A stretch of DNA of 64,000 nt, from NCBI RefSeq assembly GCF_036370855.1, contig NC_088101.1, positions 41,152,544 through 41,216,543 on the forward strand, written 5' to 3'. Both the position numbers and the translations under genes were made by a program. This document shows positions 24,885 to 39,600 of the stretch, piece after piece (the first letter of the stretch is position 1; the number at the start of each line of letters is the position of its first letter). Below the pieces are notes generated by a model, which made no database searches, was not told where the DNA came from, and saw nothing but the letters and a program-made list of their open reading frames with translations. This DNA is from Dromaius novaehollandiae. Its lineage: Eukaryota > Chordata > Aves > Casuariiformes > Dromaiidae.

Positions 24885-27513
24885 TAGTGTACCACCTAGC
24901 TCATTTAAATGCATAAAAGTTTTAAATAAAATTTCATAACCTAAGAGAGACAAAAACATTGATTCTATTGTACTAAAATACACTTTATTAAATACCAAAA
25001 TATTTCCCCCGTCATTAAATGTATTAACAGGATTTACTCAAATGGATAAATGTACATTTTTAATGTTAATATACATATGTTTGTATTTCTCAGGTCTATT
25101 TTTTATGCAAGGCTTGCATCATGCTGTAACATGTCCAAGCTTTTGCAATGTAAAATTAGACAAAGCTCCCAAAATTTTATTATGAAACAGTTGCTTCAAC
25201 TGCTTTTGCATGTCTACAGATCTTCAGCATCCTTTTTCTAACTGAGGAGGTGTGAATTTGTGAGTTTTAGCTATCTTACTCTGAATGATCAGCATCTCAT
25301 GATCAGCATCTTCCCACTTATGCCTTCTGTCAAAAATTTTCTATCCTATCCTTTAAAGGCTGCAAGAAAATAAGGATGCATTATCCAGTTTAGGAATAGG
25401 CATGTGACAAACCTTTGCTTCTGCAGCTCTGCCACTACCTCTACCATTATTTTCATTTGCACCTGCAAGTCTGAACTATAAGCCTGTCAGCACAGGGACC
25501 TGCCTTACTTGCTCTGGCTGGGGTCCACAAAAGAAAAGAGCTGGATAACTTGGCATTCCAACTTTCATGTACTAGTGCATGCTTTGCTTCAGATTCTCCT
25601 GATCTGTTGATCTTCCCATGAAATTTCAGCTAGCTTCCTGCACAAAACCTGAATTTAAGGCTTCTAGTGCTAAAAGCTTAGTGGACAGATGATGCACATG
25701 CTCTGGTCATAATGCCCATATTTGTTCAAGTTCTTTTTTTCAGAAAATTTTGATAGGTTAACTTTCAGTTGGCAGAAGTTCTGTTGTATTCTGCCAGTAC
25801 TGTAATTCTGCTACCTCTCCTGCTGGTATCTGTAATTTTACCCTTCCTCTTTGGTTGGTCACTGAAGCTGCTCTGGCTGGGTATCTTCTCCACTTCTTGA
25901 AAGCTTCCTTGGGAAGTGGACTCATATGAAAAAATACATCTGTAATTTAAGGGATAGATTTTTTTTTTTAATACCTATTAAGGAACAAATCTGAAGTGAT
26001 TATTAAAATTCAAATAGGGAAATATGTATATAAGCCACAGCTTGAGTTTAGACAGTAGGCAGACAAGACACTTCAAAGTGGTAGCTCTGTAGCCTTGCCG
26101 TTGTTTCCAAGTAGTGAGGCAAACAGCCATTAAAAAAAGACTGAAGGAATTTTAATAACTTTCTACAGTAACTAGCTCATTAGCCATAATGAAAACATGT
26201 TTGGGAGGAGTTTACTTCATCGCCTACCACAACAGAACTCTTAAGTCCGAAGAAATGATTTTCAGTGTCAGGCTGCCTCGTAAGAGTAATACTGTTCTGC
26301 TCTTGCAGATTTTATGTAAGATTTTGTATGAACTGCAAAACATGCTTCTAAAATGGCTGTTCCCTGTAGGAAACAGGGAAAAAAAATGGCATGTATATGA
26401 GGACCTGAAAAGGGATTAATAGCTACAGTTGTAGTCCTGAACCATTTCTCATTACATGGGTCCCAGTTTAATTCACTTGTGCCATTATGTGGCTGCATGT
26501 TTTGACTGTTTGCATGAAAGACTTTTTGCATCATGCAGTGTTAATTGAAAATAATTTTTACATTTCATAGTGTAAAACAAGCTAAGAATTGTGTTCTCTA
26601 CAGCTAGTCTCTTGACCAGGTATGTAAATGGCATCCTCCTATCATACTGCTCAAGTATTGTCTTCTTTCTGGCTCCACAAGACAGCCACCACCTCCTTCA
26701 CCGTCTTCCCTCCCTTCACTCAGCAGTTCTTCCACATTGTCTCCAAGCCCATTTTCATTCCTACTTACCATGTAAGAACCAGAGATACTTTTGCCTCTCA
26801 ACTACCCCCACTCAGCAGTGGTTTGAACTTATGTTGCTGTATGTGCAGATGAGGAAAGGGAAGCAGTTCAAACAGGTCATCTGTTTTTTTTACAGTACAG
26901 CAAAGCATGGAAACTGCTTATACAATGCATCCATTTCAGAAATTGCATGTTAAGCAAGTGAGGCCTCAGCTGTCCTTGCACTTTGCACATAAAGTTCCCT
27001 AGTTTGTATTTAATTTATGTTCTTCTTGGATAGTGTGTTTATCCTCTCTTAATCGTAATTTAATTGTTTATAAATAATCTCTAAACCTTTTTTGAATGTG
27101 AAGACTTACTTTCTTTTTTTCCTGATTATAAGCAACTGACCACTCACTCCGAATAGAGGTTCTGTCGTGCTGACTAGCGGTCTGCTGCCAGTGACTTAAA
27201 CAGAACTGTTCTGCTAAGTAAACTGCTACCTACTGGGAGACAATGCCAGAGTCCAGTCTTACATATCCTGAATACTTCATTCCTTTCTTGGTGTGTAACT
27301 AAGTTAAACTGTGAACTTAAAGAAATCAGCATATTTGTGGAAAGTAATGGAAAGGGACAACTGATCTATTTAAACTCCAGAGTTGAAACAAACTAAAAAG
27401 AAAGGATATAACCCTCGTTATGGATTCAGTGAAAATCAGCTGTTACTGATAAAATGACCATCCATTGTCAGCACTTTGCTGATCAACCTTCCCCACAGAA
27501 GACAGTAGACTGC
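24885..27513. other. MAP9 downstream region, presumed 3' UTR then intergenic
   Basis: Because MAP9 is on the minus strand, its 3' UTR must extend leftwards from 27,513. No canonical AATAAA (TTTATT on this strand) is seen close to the stop. An ATTAAA variant (TTTAAT at 27,009-27,014) lies about 500 bp after the stop, and a canonical one lies near 25,180. Neither can be chosen by eye. No other gene is seen. Confidence 0.35.
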
Positions 27514-27636
27514 TCAATAATTTCTTGAGTATGTGACTTTGCCAGGTGGGCTCCAGGGAGAAGGCACTTCATCCACAAGGACAGCCTTGAGCTTCTTTTG
27601 CTTCTTCTTAAGTTGCTCTTTCCTTTCTTTCTTTTC
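27514..27636 (-). CDS. MAP9: MAP9 coding exon 13 with stop (residues 640-679)
   Basis: The acceptor 'ctttttattctcag' starts 40 codons and a TGA stop. The peptide runs EKKERKEQLKKKQKKLKAVL, then DEVPSPWSPPGKVTYSRNY. The PWSPP motif and the QKK block align to human ERKQKK...LPPWSPPSRTVFAKVF. In that alignment the human Aurora-A target Ser625 (in RHSF) falls on Ala657. The 3' UTR continues leftwards with no close canonical poly(A) signal. Confidence 0.95.
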   Translation of the reverse strand, partial: EKKERKEQLKKKQKKLKAVLVDEVPSPWSPPGKVTYSRNY

Positions 27637-30600
27637 CTGAGAATAAAAAGTTGTGTCAAAAAAAACTCCACCAATGGAAAAATTGCTATTATTGTTACAC
27701 CTTTCTTGTGTAAAACCGGAAGTTAACAGGCAATGAGGATTTGCCTTTTGGAGCTTATAGAATCCCTTTTAGGGATGTCATCCTGTGCAATGCAACACAC
27801 AGACTACATATTTGCTGTCCTTTAGGATTAAGGTGACTGTTTCAAGGATGAGCTGTTTTGTGCACTGTCAAACAAAAAACATACCAGAACCCCAAACAGA
27901 CTAAGTAATGTATTTGCTTCAGATATAGTTATTTTCATCATAATCTTTCAAACACCAGTTCCTTTAAGAGGGTACCTAGATCACAATGCTAAGTATGTTG
28001 TTCTCATTACATTGTTTGATAATAGGAGTAACTTTCTGTACTTAGTAAATCACGCTTGCTATATGCTAGAATAAATCAGGAAGTAAACAATTTAATTCTA
28101 AAAAAATTTCTAGTTTATGTTATTAAGCACTGTAAGGGTCTGATGATATTTTCTATTTCAAAAAGCACGGGGAAGTTAGGATGATGAAGGATAAACAAAA
28201 TACTTGCAATTTTCTTTTTGTGTCTGATTAATGATTTTCAGGAGACCCATTATTCAAAATAATTTGCAATTATTTACAATTATTTTTGAATATTTAGATG
28301 AAAATGTTGTATAAAAAATAAGTATTCTTCTTCATAAAGATGCCTGCCATTTTGTAACTACATGCACCAGTATCTGAGGGTGCATCTGCATTAGCAATTT
28401 CGTGCGCTGGAGGGTTCTTTGTAGGTGCAAATTCGCCTTATGTCATACTTGGACGCCTGTGATACATGGCTTGAACCCACCACTTCAGGTAGTTTCTCTC
28501 TTGGAAGCTTAGAGTAGTTTCTCTCTTGGTGGCACCAAGACTGACGCTATGCAGCAGAGCATCACCTGGAGTGCTCCATGTGACAGGTGGGTAAAAGGGC
28601 CTCGAGCAGCCAGCTTTCTGCGCAGGAACGGTGCTTGCCTAGGACCACCAACTGGCACAAACATCATCGTTGGTAAACATGCAATGTGGACATATAGTCT
28701 TAGAATCATAATAGAGTGTGGCAAATCCAACCATGGTCCTTGCCTCTTTAGGACCGCACCAGACAGTAATTTGAGGCGCTTTAGAAGTCTTGTATTCTCA
28801 CATGTAAAACTGCACTCCAGTACTGTTCCTTGAAGGGGAATCCTTAAAATAACTGGTGCTCTCAGATAACCCATGGTCCTATGCCTCTGAAGGACACTGT
28901 ATCTCCAGAAAATTGCCAAGATCTTAGCTCTGTCTGCCTGTTATTCGTAAGTGAGAAGAGAAATAAGCTTACTGCAGCTAAGGGAGCAGACTGGCAAATG
29001 TGTCATTGTATAAGGCGGAGCTTGAGTGCCAATTTTTCCTTGCATTACATGTATATACTATTCAAACTGTACTAATACCAGTTTTACATGCAATATATAA
29101 AACAAAGTATAACACACATCTGAAACATCAACCCTATCGTTGTTCTTTGTTAACTTAATAACATACTTAAAGTATATTGTTAACAAGGTCTTTCTTAACT
29201 GAACTGGATCTTCTGGTTTATGTTATGAGTATCTAAACTGGCTAGATAAACATAAAACTACCTCATGCTGTAGTAGTAAAGCTGATTATAAGCAGGGCAA
29301 GGTTTGCATGGAGAAGTAATGCCTTTTATTAAAACAAGTGATACTGCACTTCATCAGTTAGTCTAATACTATCTCTCCCTACAAACTCTTATCTTCCTCG
29401 ATTACATAAAATAATTGAGACAAATTGACCTCAGGGAGCACTGTAAGATCCTCACTTTTCATCTCTGTCATCCTTCACTTTCATTGTCTTCATTCTTTCA
29501 TACAAATTTTCCTTAGATGACCACAACTAGTGGCTTTGGGTCTTCGGAACAAGTTCAAAGTACTTATTTGGAAATTTTTAAAGGGGAATAGATCAGTGCC
29601 CTAAGAGGGAAAGCAATCTGCACTGCCAGCATTCTTATCTTCATTTTTGAAAAGATATGTGCAAGCTGTATAGATGAGCTTTGGAAGAACATGCGCTCTA
29701 TAATAAAACACCTATATGATTCATGTTCCTATTTGGAGTATTTTCACATATTCTGCAAATTTATTTTTACAAAAATTTAGTCATTCTGCCAATCTTAGAA
29801 TCTGAATCTGTATTTGATATTTAAAAATGGGACTTACTGTAGTAGTCCCATTATTGGCAATAACTTGAGAAACAGTGTGTTACAAAGATGTGTGCATATT
29901 TTATGTTTATAAAGCACTCTTCTACTGGGTACATGTTGCACAGTATATTTATGTTTGAATATTCCAAACTAAAAATAAAGCATATGTCCAGGAAGGGAGT
30001 GAAAGTTGCTTTAGACTTTTTAATCATGTCACAATTCTGAATGTTTGGGTATAAAGCCCCAATTTTCATGAATGAATCCCAATGCTAAGCAAATAGTCTT
30101 GGTTTAATTTAGCTGGGTTTTAAACAATTAAATTTGAAAGGAAGCCACACTAACCTCTTCCCTACCTCCAACACCTAAAGCTTTCTTATGTACTAGCCCT
30201 GACCACAGTTCACCTATCTGATCGAAATCTTCCCTGAGATAATGAACAAGAGAGTATGTGCACAAATGCGAAAAGTGCAGCAAAAATGAGGAAAGAGAAA
30301 AACAACAACTGTAGCTTATCACACACTATATAACTTTGTGGCTTGGCCTCTCCATGGAGGTTTCCTACTCAATAGCCTGGTAAGATGAAGAAGCTTTTCA
30401 CTTAAAAAGTCCTGAGAAGTTGACATTCTTTAGCAGTATGACTGCCACATAATAATTGACTTTTAGATAGTAGAGAAGCCTTAGAACATTTAAGAGGAAT
30501 AATAATAACAGCCATACTTCTAACATATTGCAATGCCAGGAGATTAAAATTCCAATATAGAAAGCATTTTCAGATAGATCTTATTAAACCATATGAAATG

Positions 30601-33600
30601 AATAATTCACGTCAGCTGTTTCTAACCCAGAAAAGCAACAAATCCATGAGACTCATCCAGTACAACTTACATTCATATCCTGATGTTTTTAATAGCTTTA
30701 GAATGTCAAAAATAGGTATTGATCATGCTCAACGTCAAGGTAAAGTTTAAACTTTTTATAGACCGTGTAACCTTATTATATTGATTTTTTCAAAAATTAT
30801 AAATCTGAAAGAACACACAATGCAGCCTTACTTCTCATCAACACATACCAGGTTAACAATTACCACATATAATGGAGAACATTAACAGATATCTAGGATA
30901 CTAACATTTTTTCTAGGTTCTTACAGAAAAACAGATTAACTGATCAATAATAATAGAAACGAAGTTGAACTGCTGGTATAAACTTTCTGCAAGTTTTTTT
31001 TTCCTCCACATTCCACTGCACAGAATAGGTGCATGTCAATGACAAGTGTCAGACAGTGGTATGCATTAAGTAAAAAGTGATGATTTATCAAGTATTACAT
31101 CTAGATTGGCTGGAAGAGTGCCTGGTGAATAGCAACAGACAACTACTACGAAAGAAACAAACAAACAAAAAATCAGAGGCTTAAATTTTCTCAGCCAGAC
31201 TGAAGCATCTCAGCTCAAGATTATCCTTTTTATGTTTTTTTTACAAGTGCTAATAACCTTTTTCAGAGAATTTATTTTCATGCCTTAAAAAGGCACTACA
31301 CTCTGCACTTAGGTTATCAGGCATTCACACAATGACCTCTAAAAGCATAAACAACACAATTTCCATTAACATAAAAGTAGAATGTTGTGTTTTACAAGTA
31401 CTACAGGGAGATTTTTAAACTTCTGTTTTACCCACATATTATGGCCAACATCTGCTCCTGGAAAGTGGAGGATTAATTCGCATATTTAATCTATTTACTA
31501 TTAATGAAAATATACTAGAATTCTTCCCAGTATGTTACTCCTCCTTTGATAATATTCTTCTTCAAACAAAAATCCTCTTGCTTGAAATAATACACTTAAA
31601 AACCTTCCACAATTCTGCCCTCTCAGATTTGACACCTATTGATCTGCTTATATGCAAATATCATCTTAGTTCCCTTGATAATAAATTAACAGCTTTATCT
31701 ACACAAATGTTTCTCTCCTGCAGTTTACTGAAAGTATATATTTTCTCTATTACTATACAAAGTGAAATACTATTCTGGCCAAAGAATACAATGAACAGAT
31801 GCTTGATATACTGTTTCAAATGAAGGTACATTAGCTGCAGAAAAGGGCACAATTTTAGAAAGTAAGAGTGTGAAGACTTGGCATGGGAGATGTCAGCGAA
31901 CCTTTCTTTTCAGGGTGAACATTCTCACTTTCACATGGACACTGAAAAAGAGAGAATTTTAGAGATACCTCTGCCAACCAATTTGGTACCTATCACATCT
32001 TCCAACATCTGCTTATTTTTTAGACTGCTTCTCCCATTCAGTCACGTGTATGTCCATTTAGACCTGGTTACTCCCCCTACTACTAAAATTTATACTTTAA
32101 TAATAATCCCACTGAAGTGAAGCTGTGATGACCTAGGGAATCTATATCCAATTTGAACAAGGGAGCCTGTGTTAGGCAGCAGATTTCATTCCTGAAAAAA
32201 AAAGGATTTTTTTTCCCCTTCATATGGAGTCCAAAGCAACAAGGAAGTCAAATGCACAATGACAGGCAACATTCATGCTTTGGTATGACTAAGGAAATTG
32301 AGGATAGTCTTTGTACCTGGAGCACACTTAGGCAAAGTGCTAGCACAGCACAGTACTTCTTTCTTTGGGAATCAGAAATGTTAACTAAGCAAGAAATAAT
32401 CTAAGATTGGATATTGATCACTGGACACAACTGAGCTGCAAATCACTTTACAAAGGAGACCAGAGAAAACAGTTCTCATCAATGACTACAGAAGTCAAAG
32501 GCATTCCAACAGGGGAGCAAGTCAAATAAGGTCTTAAAAGACCAAAAAGGCTTGAGAGAAAAGAAAAAAATATGCATAGGCTGTTACTGTTTTAGGTAAC
32601 TGCACATTTTTTGAGTTAGCAAAGTAAAAGATGATTTTTCTTTTAAAATCTGTCCCAAACTTGTATGTCTGTGTGCCTCAGTTCTCCTCTATCCCTGGAA
32701 AACAAACAGAAAGCCCACTAGAGGCTCTGAAAAAGATTTTTCTAAGCTCTTGACAGTACAAATGAATCTTAGTAAGGGCCTTCAGCCAGCTAGGTTGCAA
32801 GATCCCATTTGTATGAAAGGCAACAGAAACCTTATATACAAGAGGTGTGCCAGAAATCGCAAGGAAAAGAGACAACAAAAGAAACACACTCAAACCCAGA
32901 AACTTGAGAGCTGCTATGATGAATGACTCAATAATGGGGTGAAAATGAAAAACTTCATTTTTTCTTTACCTCACAAGTCACACATCTTTCTGAAAGCAGT
33001 ATATGCTATGAATATTAGCAATCTCTCTCTTCTAGTTTGCCTGTCTATAGCAAGGAGAAAATACTGCATTATTGTTGGGACTAGACTACTAGATTAGTTT
33101 ACTGCTTCACAACTGGGAATAAAGTATGCTGTTGCAGAAATAATAAAATTGGGAGCATGATAGTTCAACACTTTCTGGTAAATCGAAATAATCTCAAACC
33201 TCAATATAACTGCTTTAACCTATTTTAAGGTATTGAATTCTCCACTTTAAATATTTCCTTGAATATAAATGCCTTCACTTCTGCAGTTGGTGCTACTGCT
33301 ATGCTTTGCTGGTTCTCTGCTGTGGTGAGTTTACCCTTCAGAGATGGCTGTTCCTGACATGGAACGGGAAAAAAAGACAACTGACTATGAAACTCAAAAC
33401 TCAGTTGCACATAGGTAGGGAAGATATATTTTCCATGTATGCTAATTATCAAGCACCCTGTACTTTACCATCATTTTGCTCAAGAACCTTTGGGAAGTAG
33501 TGACACAATACTGCCATCATCTGGTCTCTTTCCTAAAAGCTTGAAAAAACTTGAAGATTACAATACAAAAGTATAAACACTCATTCCTACTCATTAACCT

Positions 33601-36600
33601 TTTTGGTTTTGACAAAGTGCATAAAAAGTATTTACCAGCCATCTTTCATATTCTTCAACTGCCCTTTTATCTTTTTCTTCTTTCTTCACCTGTTGCATTT
33701 CTTGCTTTCTTCTCTCTAGGATTTTTTCTACCTTCTTTTGCTTTATACATTCCTCCTTTTTTTCATTCCTGTATGACAGAGAAGAACAGGAGACCATCAC
33801 TTAACAGGCTAAATGCTGCATCTGTGACTGATTAACCAAACGGAGTAGAGTCAGAAGAGAGATTTTATGCATTTGATAACAGATTGAGAATATATTGAAA
33901 AGAAAGCTTATAAAATCTTCAAAGTCCATTTTGATATATATTACCACCAAGGCATACAATGAACCTACTGTCCTATCTATTACAGCATCATCTTTTCTGT
34001 ACTAGTCTCTCCCTTATTTTCTGTCACATAAAAATTTGGTTCAAAAGTAAGTTGTGCATGCTCTCTGAAATCTTGACTTGTAAAACTAAAACCAAATTTC
34101 TCCATCAGACACATCCACCTCCTTCTGAATACACCTAGGTTCATACATTGTATTGCACAGAGCACAAATAAAACATTAAGAAAGGTTTACCTTCCTTCCT
34201 ATGGCTTAGTATTGAATTATGAAACTAACCACATAGACACTACACTACTCAATGAATCTTTCTTCTAACTTGTGATATCTGTGCCTGGGCTTAGTCAGTG
34301 GCCTTTTGGGGAAGAAAGCATTTAAATTACAGAACCGAAAGGGGCTGGACAGCTTGTTCTCATTGTTATACTTGTTCTCCCTTGAGAGCAAAAAGCCTGA
34401 TCCCAAGTATGTCATGTTCTCCCAATCATAAGCACATGAAGCACTCACAGAAGATCTAGTGCATTTAAGCAAAGGTTTGGGAAATCATTTTAGTCCAAAA
34501 CTCAATGTGATGATACCATTTTTCAACTGCAGACATGCTGTCTCTCTTCTTTTCTGCAACAAATTCCTCTTCTTTTTTCTTCCTGATTCTTTCAGACTGT
34601 TTCTCCTTTCTACTTAGCTCTCTTAAATATTCCACTTTCCTTTCTTTCCATTTTTCGAATGCCTAAAGAAAACAGATTCATTAGCAATCTTACCCCTCAT
34701 CTTTTTGTCGATACTCTCTTTGCTTATTCTGTGTTACTATTTTTTTTTAATATTTCTGCACATTCCAATTTTGGAATAGATGTTCGCAGCATTGCTTAGA
34801 AGCTGATATCACTATATAAAAAGGATTAAATTATTTTTCCCAGAAAGTAATACAGTTCTTTGTAAATGTATTTATACAGAGTTTATTTTACATTCAACTC
34901 ATAAAATTGAAATACGGAAAAATGCCTATTTGTGTGCAAATCTAGTCATTACACATTTCCAACACAGAACAGAATCTTCTATGAGCTTTCCTCAAAAATG
35001 AACCATGTTCAGATTTTAGAATCTAGTTTATTTCCATCTCTTGCTGGATTAATCAAAATTGTTCTCAACAATTTCCTGAACAATATCTGAGATTTATTTT
35101 TTCATCCTTTCACATTACCTTCTGTGCTGCTTCTCTTTTCTCCTCATCCTGTTCTGCCACTCTCTTTTTCTCAAGTTCCTCAAGCTTCCTTTTTTCACTT
35201 AATTTCTTTGCTTCTCTTTCTTTCATTGCTTTCCAGGCTTCAAAAGATGCAATTGCTTCCTCTCTTTTAATAGCTTCTTTCTAGATTGAAATTAAGTCTA
35301 TATTTAAATACACTTAATTTAATATAAAATATATAACTGTAACTGAAAATGTATGCTTTAAACTCATTCTCAAATGTAGCATTTGACTAAGCAACAAAGA
35401 AAAGGAAAGGGATTTACAGACATTACAAACAATGCTCAAAATTAGATATGAACAGAATTTTCTTCCTTCTTTGCTCATTCTTAATTTAAGGTTCAAATGA
35501 TGCAGTCAACTTCTGGAATATACATGTAAAGGAATATGAAATACAGGAAAATAATGAGGGATATTTACTTAATACTTAAAAGCCAAATCTAATAATTGTG
35601 TATGTACTGTTCAAACTACAGTCCTCTGTAGATTACATCTCTTGAGATGGCAGTTTTCTGACAGATGACAAGTTAAAACTTCACAGCAAAAGAAAGAGTA
35701 TCCCAAGGTCTTTATAAACAAACCTGAAAATCAATCCAAGAAGCACACTTTTAACACACCTGACAAATCTGTACAGAAACCTTAGCCAGACACCCATTGC
35801 AACCGTAAGAATTAGGACACGCCACTTACTGTTTCAGCTCACCCTGTGCTATTTAGAAAAAAAACCAGAAACCTTACAGTGGCAAGGTGACATAATTAGG
35901 CAGAAAGTAGTGCATACCCTCCATCAAGAAAAAAAGAATTTTTTCCTAATACAGAACAACAAATATGTTGATGACATTACTTCAAAGAGTTACAATCTGC
36001 TTCTCTCTAAACAAGAATGTAAACAAACCTTTTCAATATCGTTCCTGAGATTTTCATCTTGTTTCTTTTTAATTCTCTTTAATTCCAGTAGAAAGACTGT
36101 CTTCTTTTCCAACCAGTCCTGGAAGAATCATTAGGAGACTTCTATACCTCAAAAATCTTTTTAAGCTATAAATAAAGTTCCATCAAAACAACTAAATATT
36201 ATTAAAGCAGCACCAATATAATGACCACCAAAAATACTCTTACTTTTTCCATCTGCGACTTAAATAATTATCCCATATGAAAAAAAAGTTTTGATTCAAA
36301 TCACATGATTCTGAGGATCTTCAGCACACAAATATTTTAATCAAAAAAGTCAGGAGTTTTAAAATTACAGTTACAAATACGAAAAAGTTCAAGGATCTTT
36401 TTAAAAACAATCAGCAGGACATAAACATAAAAAAAAAGATGAAAAAGAAGAATGGAATAACAATTCTGGCTACTTGGGATATAGGAATATTGTTTAGATT
36501 CATTGTGTCTCCTGCTAAAAACTACAATTAAACAGAATAAAATCCAACTGGGAAGAGTGAGACTACAAGCATCCATAAAGTGTTGCAAGCCATTTGCAGA

Positions 36601-39600
36601 ATCAGGATCAAATTTTCATGGTTTAATTATGTGTTTCATAAGCTGCTTAAAGATAAAGTGTCTTAAATTAAGCCTATTTTACCATTAAAAATTATGGGAA
36701 CAAAATAAACATGGATTTCAGGTTCTAGATTTTGTTTTAGATTTGTAACAGTATCACAAACACATACCAATATAAACAGTATTTGTTAATTAAATGAATG
36801 CAGTTTTTTCTCACACAGAATAGTAGTAAAAGTCTGTTGGAACCCAGGTATTAACTGTAACAAAATTGTATGCAGAATCCATGCAGATTATCCTTCTGGA
36901 CAGAATACTAAACTTGTTTTCACTTTTCATAAATGCCATTTGAAGAGAACATACCAGGAAAAGGAACTTCAAACTACACACTTATTTTTATTAAGAAGAA
37001 ATAGAAATAAAGGAAACTACCTTGTGTGTCTGAAAACAGTCTGACACAACTATAAATTATGAACCACAGTATGTCCCTCTCATATAATTTTTAGTTCATA
37101 ATTTGATGAAAAGGCATGGTCAAATAAAAGGATTCTTATACCTGTAAGTATATGCAAGTGAAAGAGATACCGATTTCAAAAAAGTAAAAGGTGTTGACTC
37201 CTCTGAGAGGACCTTTCTATGCATAGTTTGGTGTTGTTAAGGTTTACCTGGTAAACAGCTGCTCGTAAACTGTCTGCTTTGCCAGTTTCTGCACTGTACT
37301 TCTGCAAGCGCTTATCTTCCAACACCTTTAACGTTCCCAAGTATTGGGGTGAAACAGCTGGAGATGAAGGAACAACTTTCACATGCTTCTTTAAGGGGGA
37401 AAAAGACAGAGACCTATACAAATACCAAGATAAACACAGTAAAATGATCTTTCTATTTATTGTAGTTGATACCAAGCAGTGTTCCTTTTTATTCACTGTA
37501 TACCAAAAGTTATTGTAATTCTGCTTTTACATGCTCTTGATTGGGGATGGGGGAGAAGGACAGGAACAAAAAGCCTGTTTTCTTCTGAGGAGCCTATTAC
37601 TGGCAAAACAAGCCACTGCGGAACATATTCAACCCAAGAAAGTTTACAAGTTCCTTATACTTTCATACACAAACCAGCTTAAAACCTCTAAAGGCACCAA
37701 GGACTGCATTCACTGGTGGATCCAGTAGCAAATGCTCAACATAAACACTGGTAAAAGGCTTGGTGTCTGATCTGACAGAGGAGATGATAAGCAGGGGTAA
37801 TCATAACATGCCACATATACTAGGGTGTTTTCCACATGCAGTCAAGAGGTTGTCAGCAGTGAAGAAAATGCTGACAGAAAATGAGAGAAAACCAGCATTC
37901 CGAAGGCCCTTACATGTATTTTATGCTTCAGAGCTGCGTACTGTGATATATAGCATCTTTCTCTTACCTGCCAGATGAAGATGCTTTCATTTTTTGTGGA
38001 ACGGTCTCCTTAGTTTCACTTTGTTTCTAAGAAATACAAAAGGAAAAGAAAAAATATAAGGAGCCTCAAGTAACAGAATTAGATCAGGCATACAGAGAAT
38101 TTACAAGCTAACAAGGATGTTAAGTGCATATGCAAGAAAGTAAATCTAATATAGAAAGGGTACAGTGCATGGTAAGGAAGTAAACAACTGTTGGAATGTG
38201 TGTATCTTTTTGGAATGGGACGTAGAAACCTTCCTTTATATTACCTAGAAATACTGTCTATAGTCTAGAAGTACAAAGGAATAAAAAGAATCCAAATAGA
38301 CAGTGGTTCTCCTGTTAGTATAGGAGCAGTCTTTTAATTTTTTTTAATATTTAGCTTCAGCAGTTATATATATCTACATATTTTCTTTCTTATGATAAAG
38401 CATGAAGTACATTGCATTTTATGCACTCCAGTTGCACCATGGATTCCACCCTCTGGTAATATACACTGCTCATTCCAATTCAGCTGACCTCAAAATAGAG
38501 ATCTGACATCTTCCTTTGGATAACAATATTCATTAAGAATGGAAAAGACAAATTTCAACACCTTTAGCTGTTTTAAATATTTGTGTAATAGGTGTTCCCT
38601 ACATCTTCCTTAAAACTATTGATAATTTGTAAGACCATCAGCTCCAGAAGCTGCAGTCACCTGTACTTGTTCCAGAATTCTACACATGTAAGGTACCAAC
38701 AGTAAATTTCATTACAAAACTTTTTACTGCACTTTTAGGACATTGTTCTAAGCAATGGTAAAAATGCATACGAAAGATACCTTGTCAAAGTCCTTTGAAG
38801 TGTTCTTTACCTCCACATGTTCAGATTTATCATCCATTGACACCTCCTGTATCATATCAGTTACTATCTGCCCTTCCACAGTTTGCAGCTTTCTTTCTGA
38901 ACTGTCACCTGTTGACTTCACTAATTTCCTTGTTTTCTCATGCCCTGTGGTCATCATTTTTTCTATCACAGAAGTGGATTTTCTGGTATTATCCTCCAAT
39001 TTCAAATCACTGATGCTGATATTCTCTCTCTGATCTTGATCTAACAGGAGAAAAACAGATTAAGAGGACACGCTCACTTAGGCAATATCTAAATGAGAAT
39101 TTCATAGTTTCTTAGTATTGTTATGTTTGTACTAAAAAAAATACGGAACTAGATCTGATATACGATAATGCATTTTCTGTATATTTTCTTCTAAAGAACC
39201 ATGTGGACTCATGACAGGAGTATTCACTTGTGACACATTTAAGTGTAACACAGGAGTAGCAAATACATTTTAAAAAATGTTATAGAATCTAAGGCTATGA
39301 GAAAGAAAGCTTGATGGCTGCCTCACCACCCAAACACAGTTCTAATGCAAAAAGCAAAAGCAAAAAACCATTCCAATCATAGCAAGAACTATTCTGACAT
39401 CTAGTGAATTATTAGCAAAATTTGGATGAATGAGGAACAGATTCATCTCATTACCTGACCATATTTTTGATTCAAATATATTTGCAATATGATGATTCAG
39501 GTGAAAAACTATTTTTCTGGTGTGATGTTTTGGGGAGATGAACACAAAATGAAATAACGGAAAGATGTTGGAGCAGAGATTTAAACAAAACAAAACCTTA

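Noticed and set aside
1..27000. NPY2R, expected near MAP9 by mammalian gene order
   Set aside because: NPY2R has a single long coding exon of about 380 codons. No such frame exists in the window, so it must lie outside.
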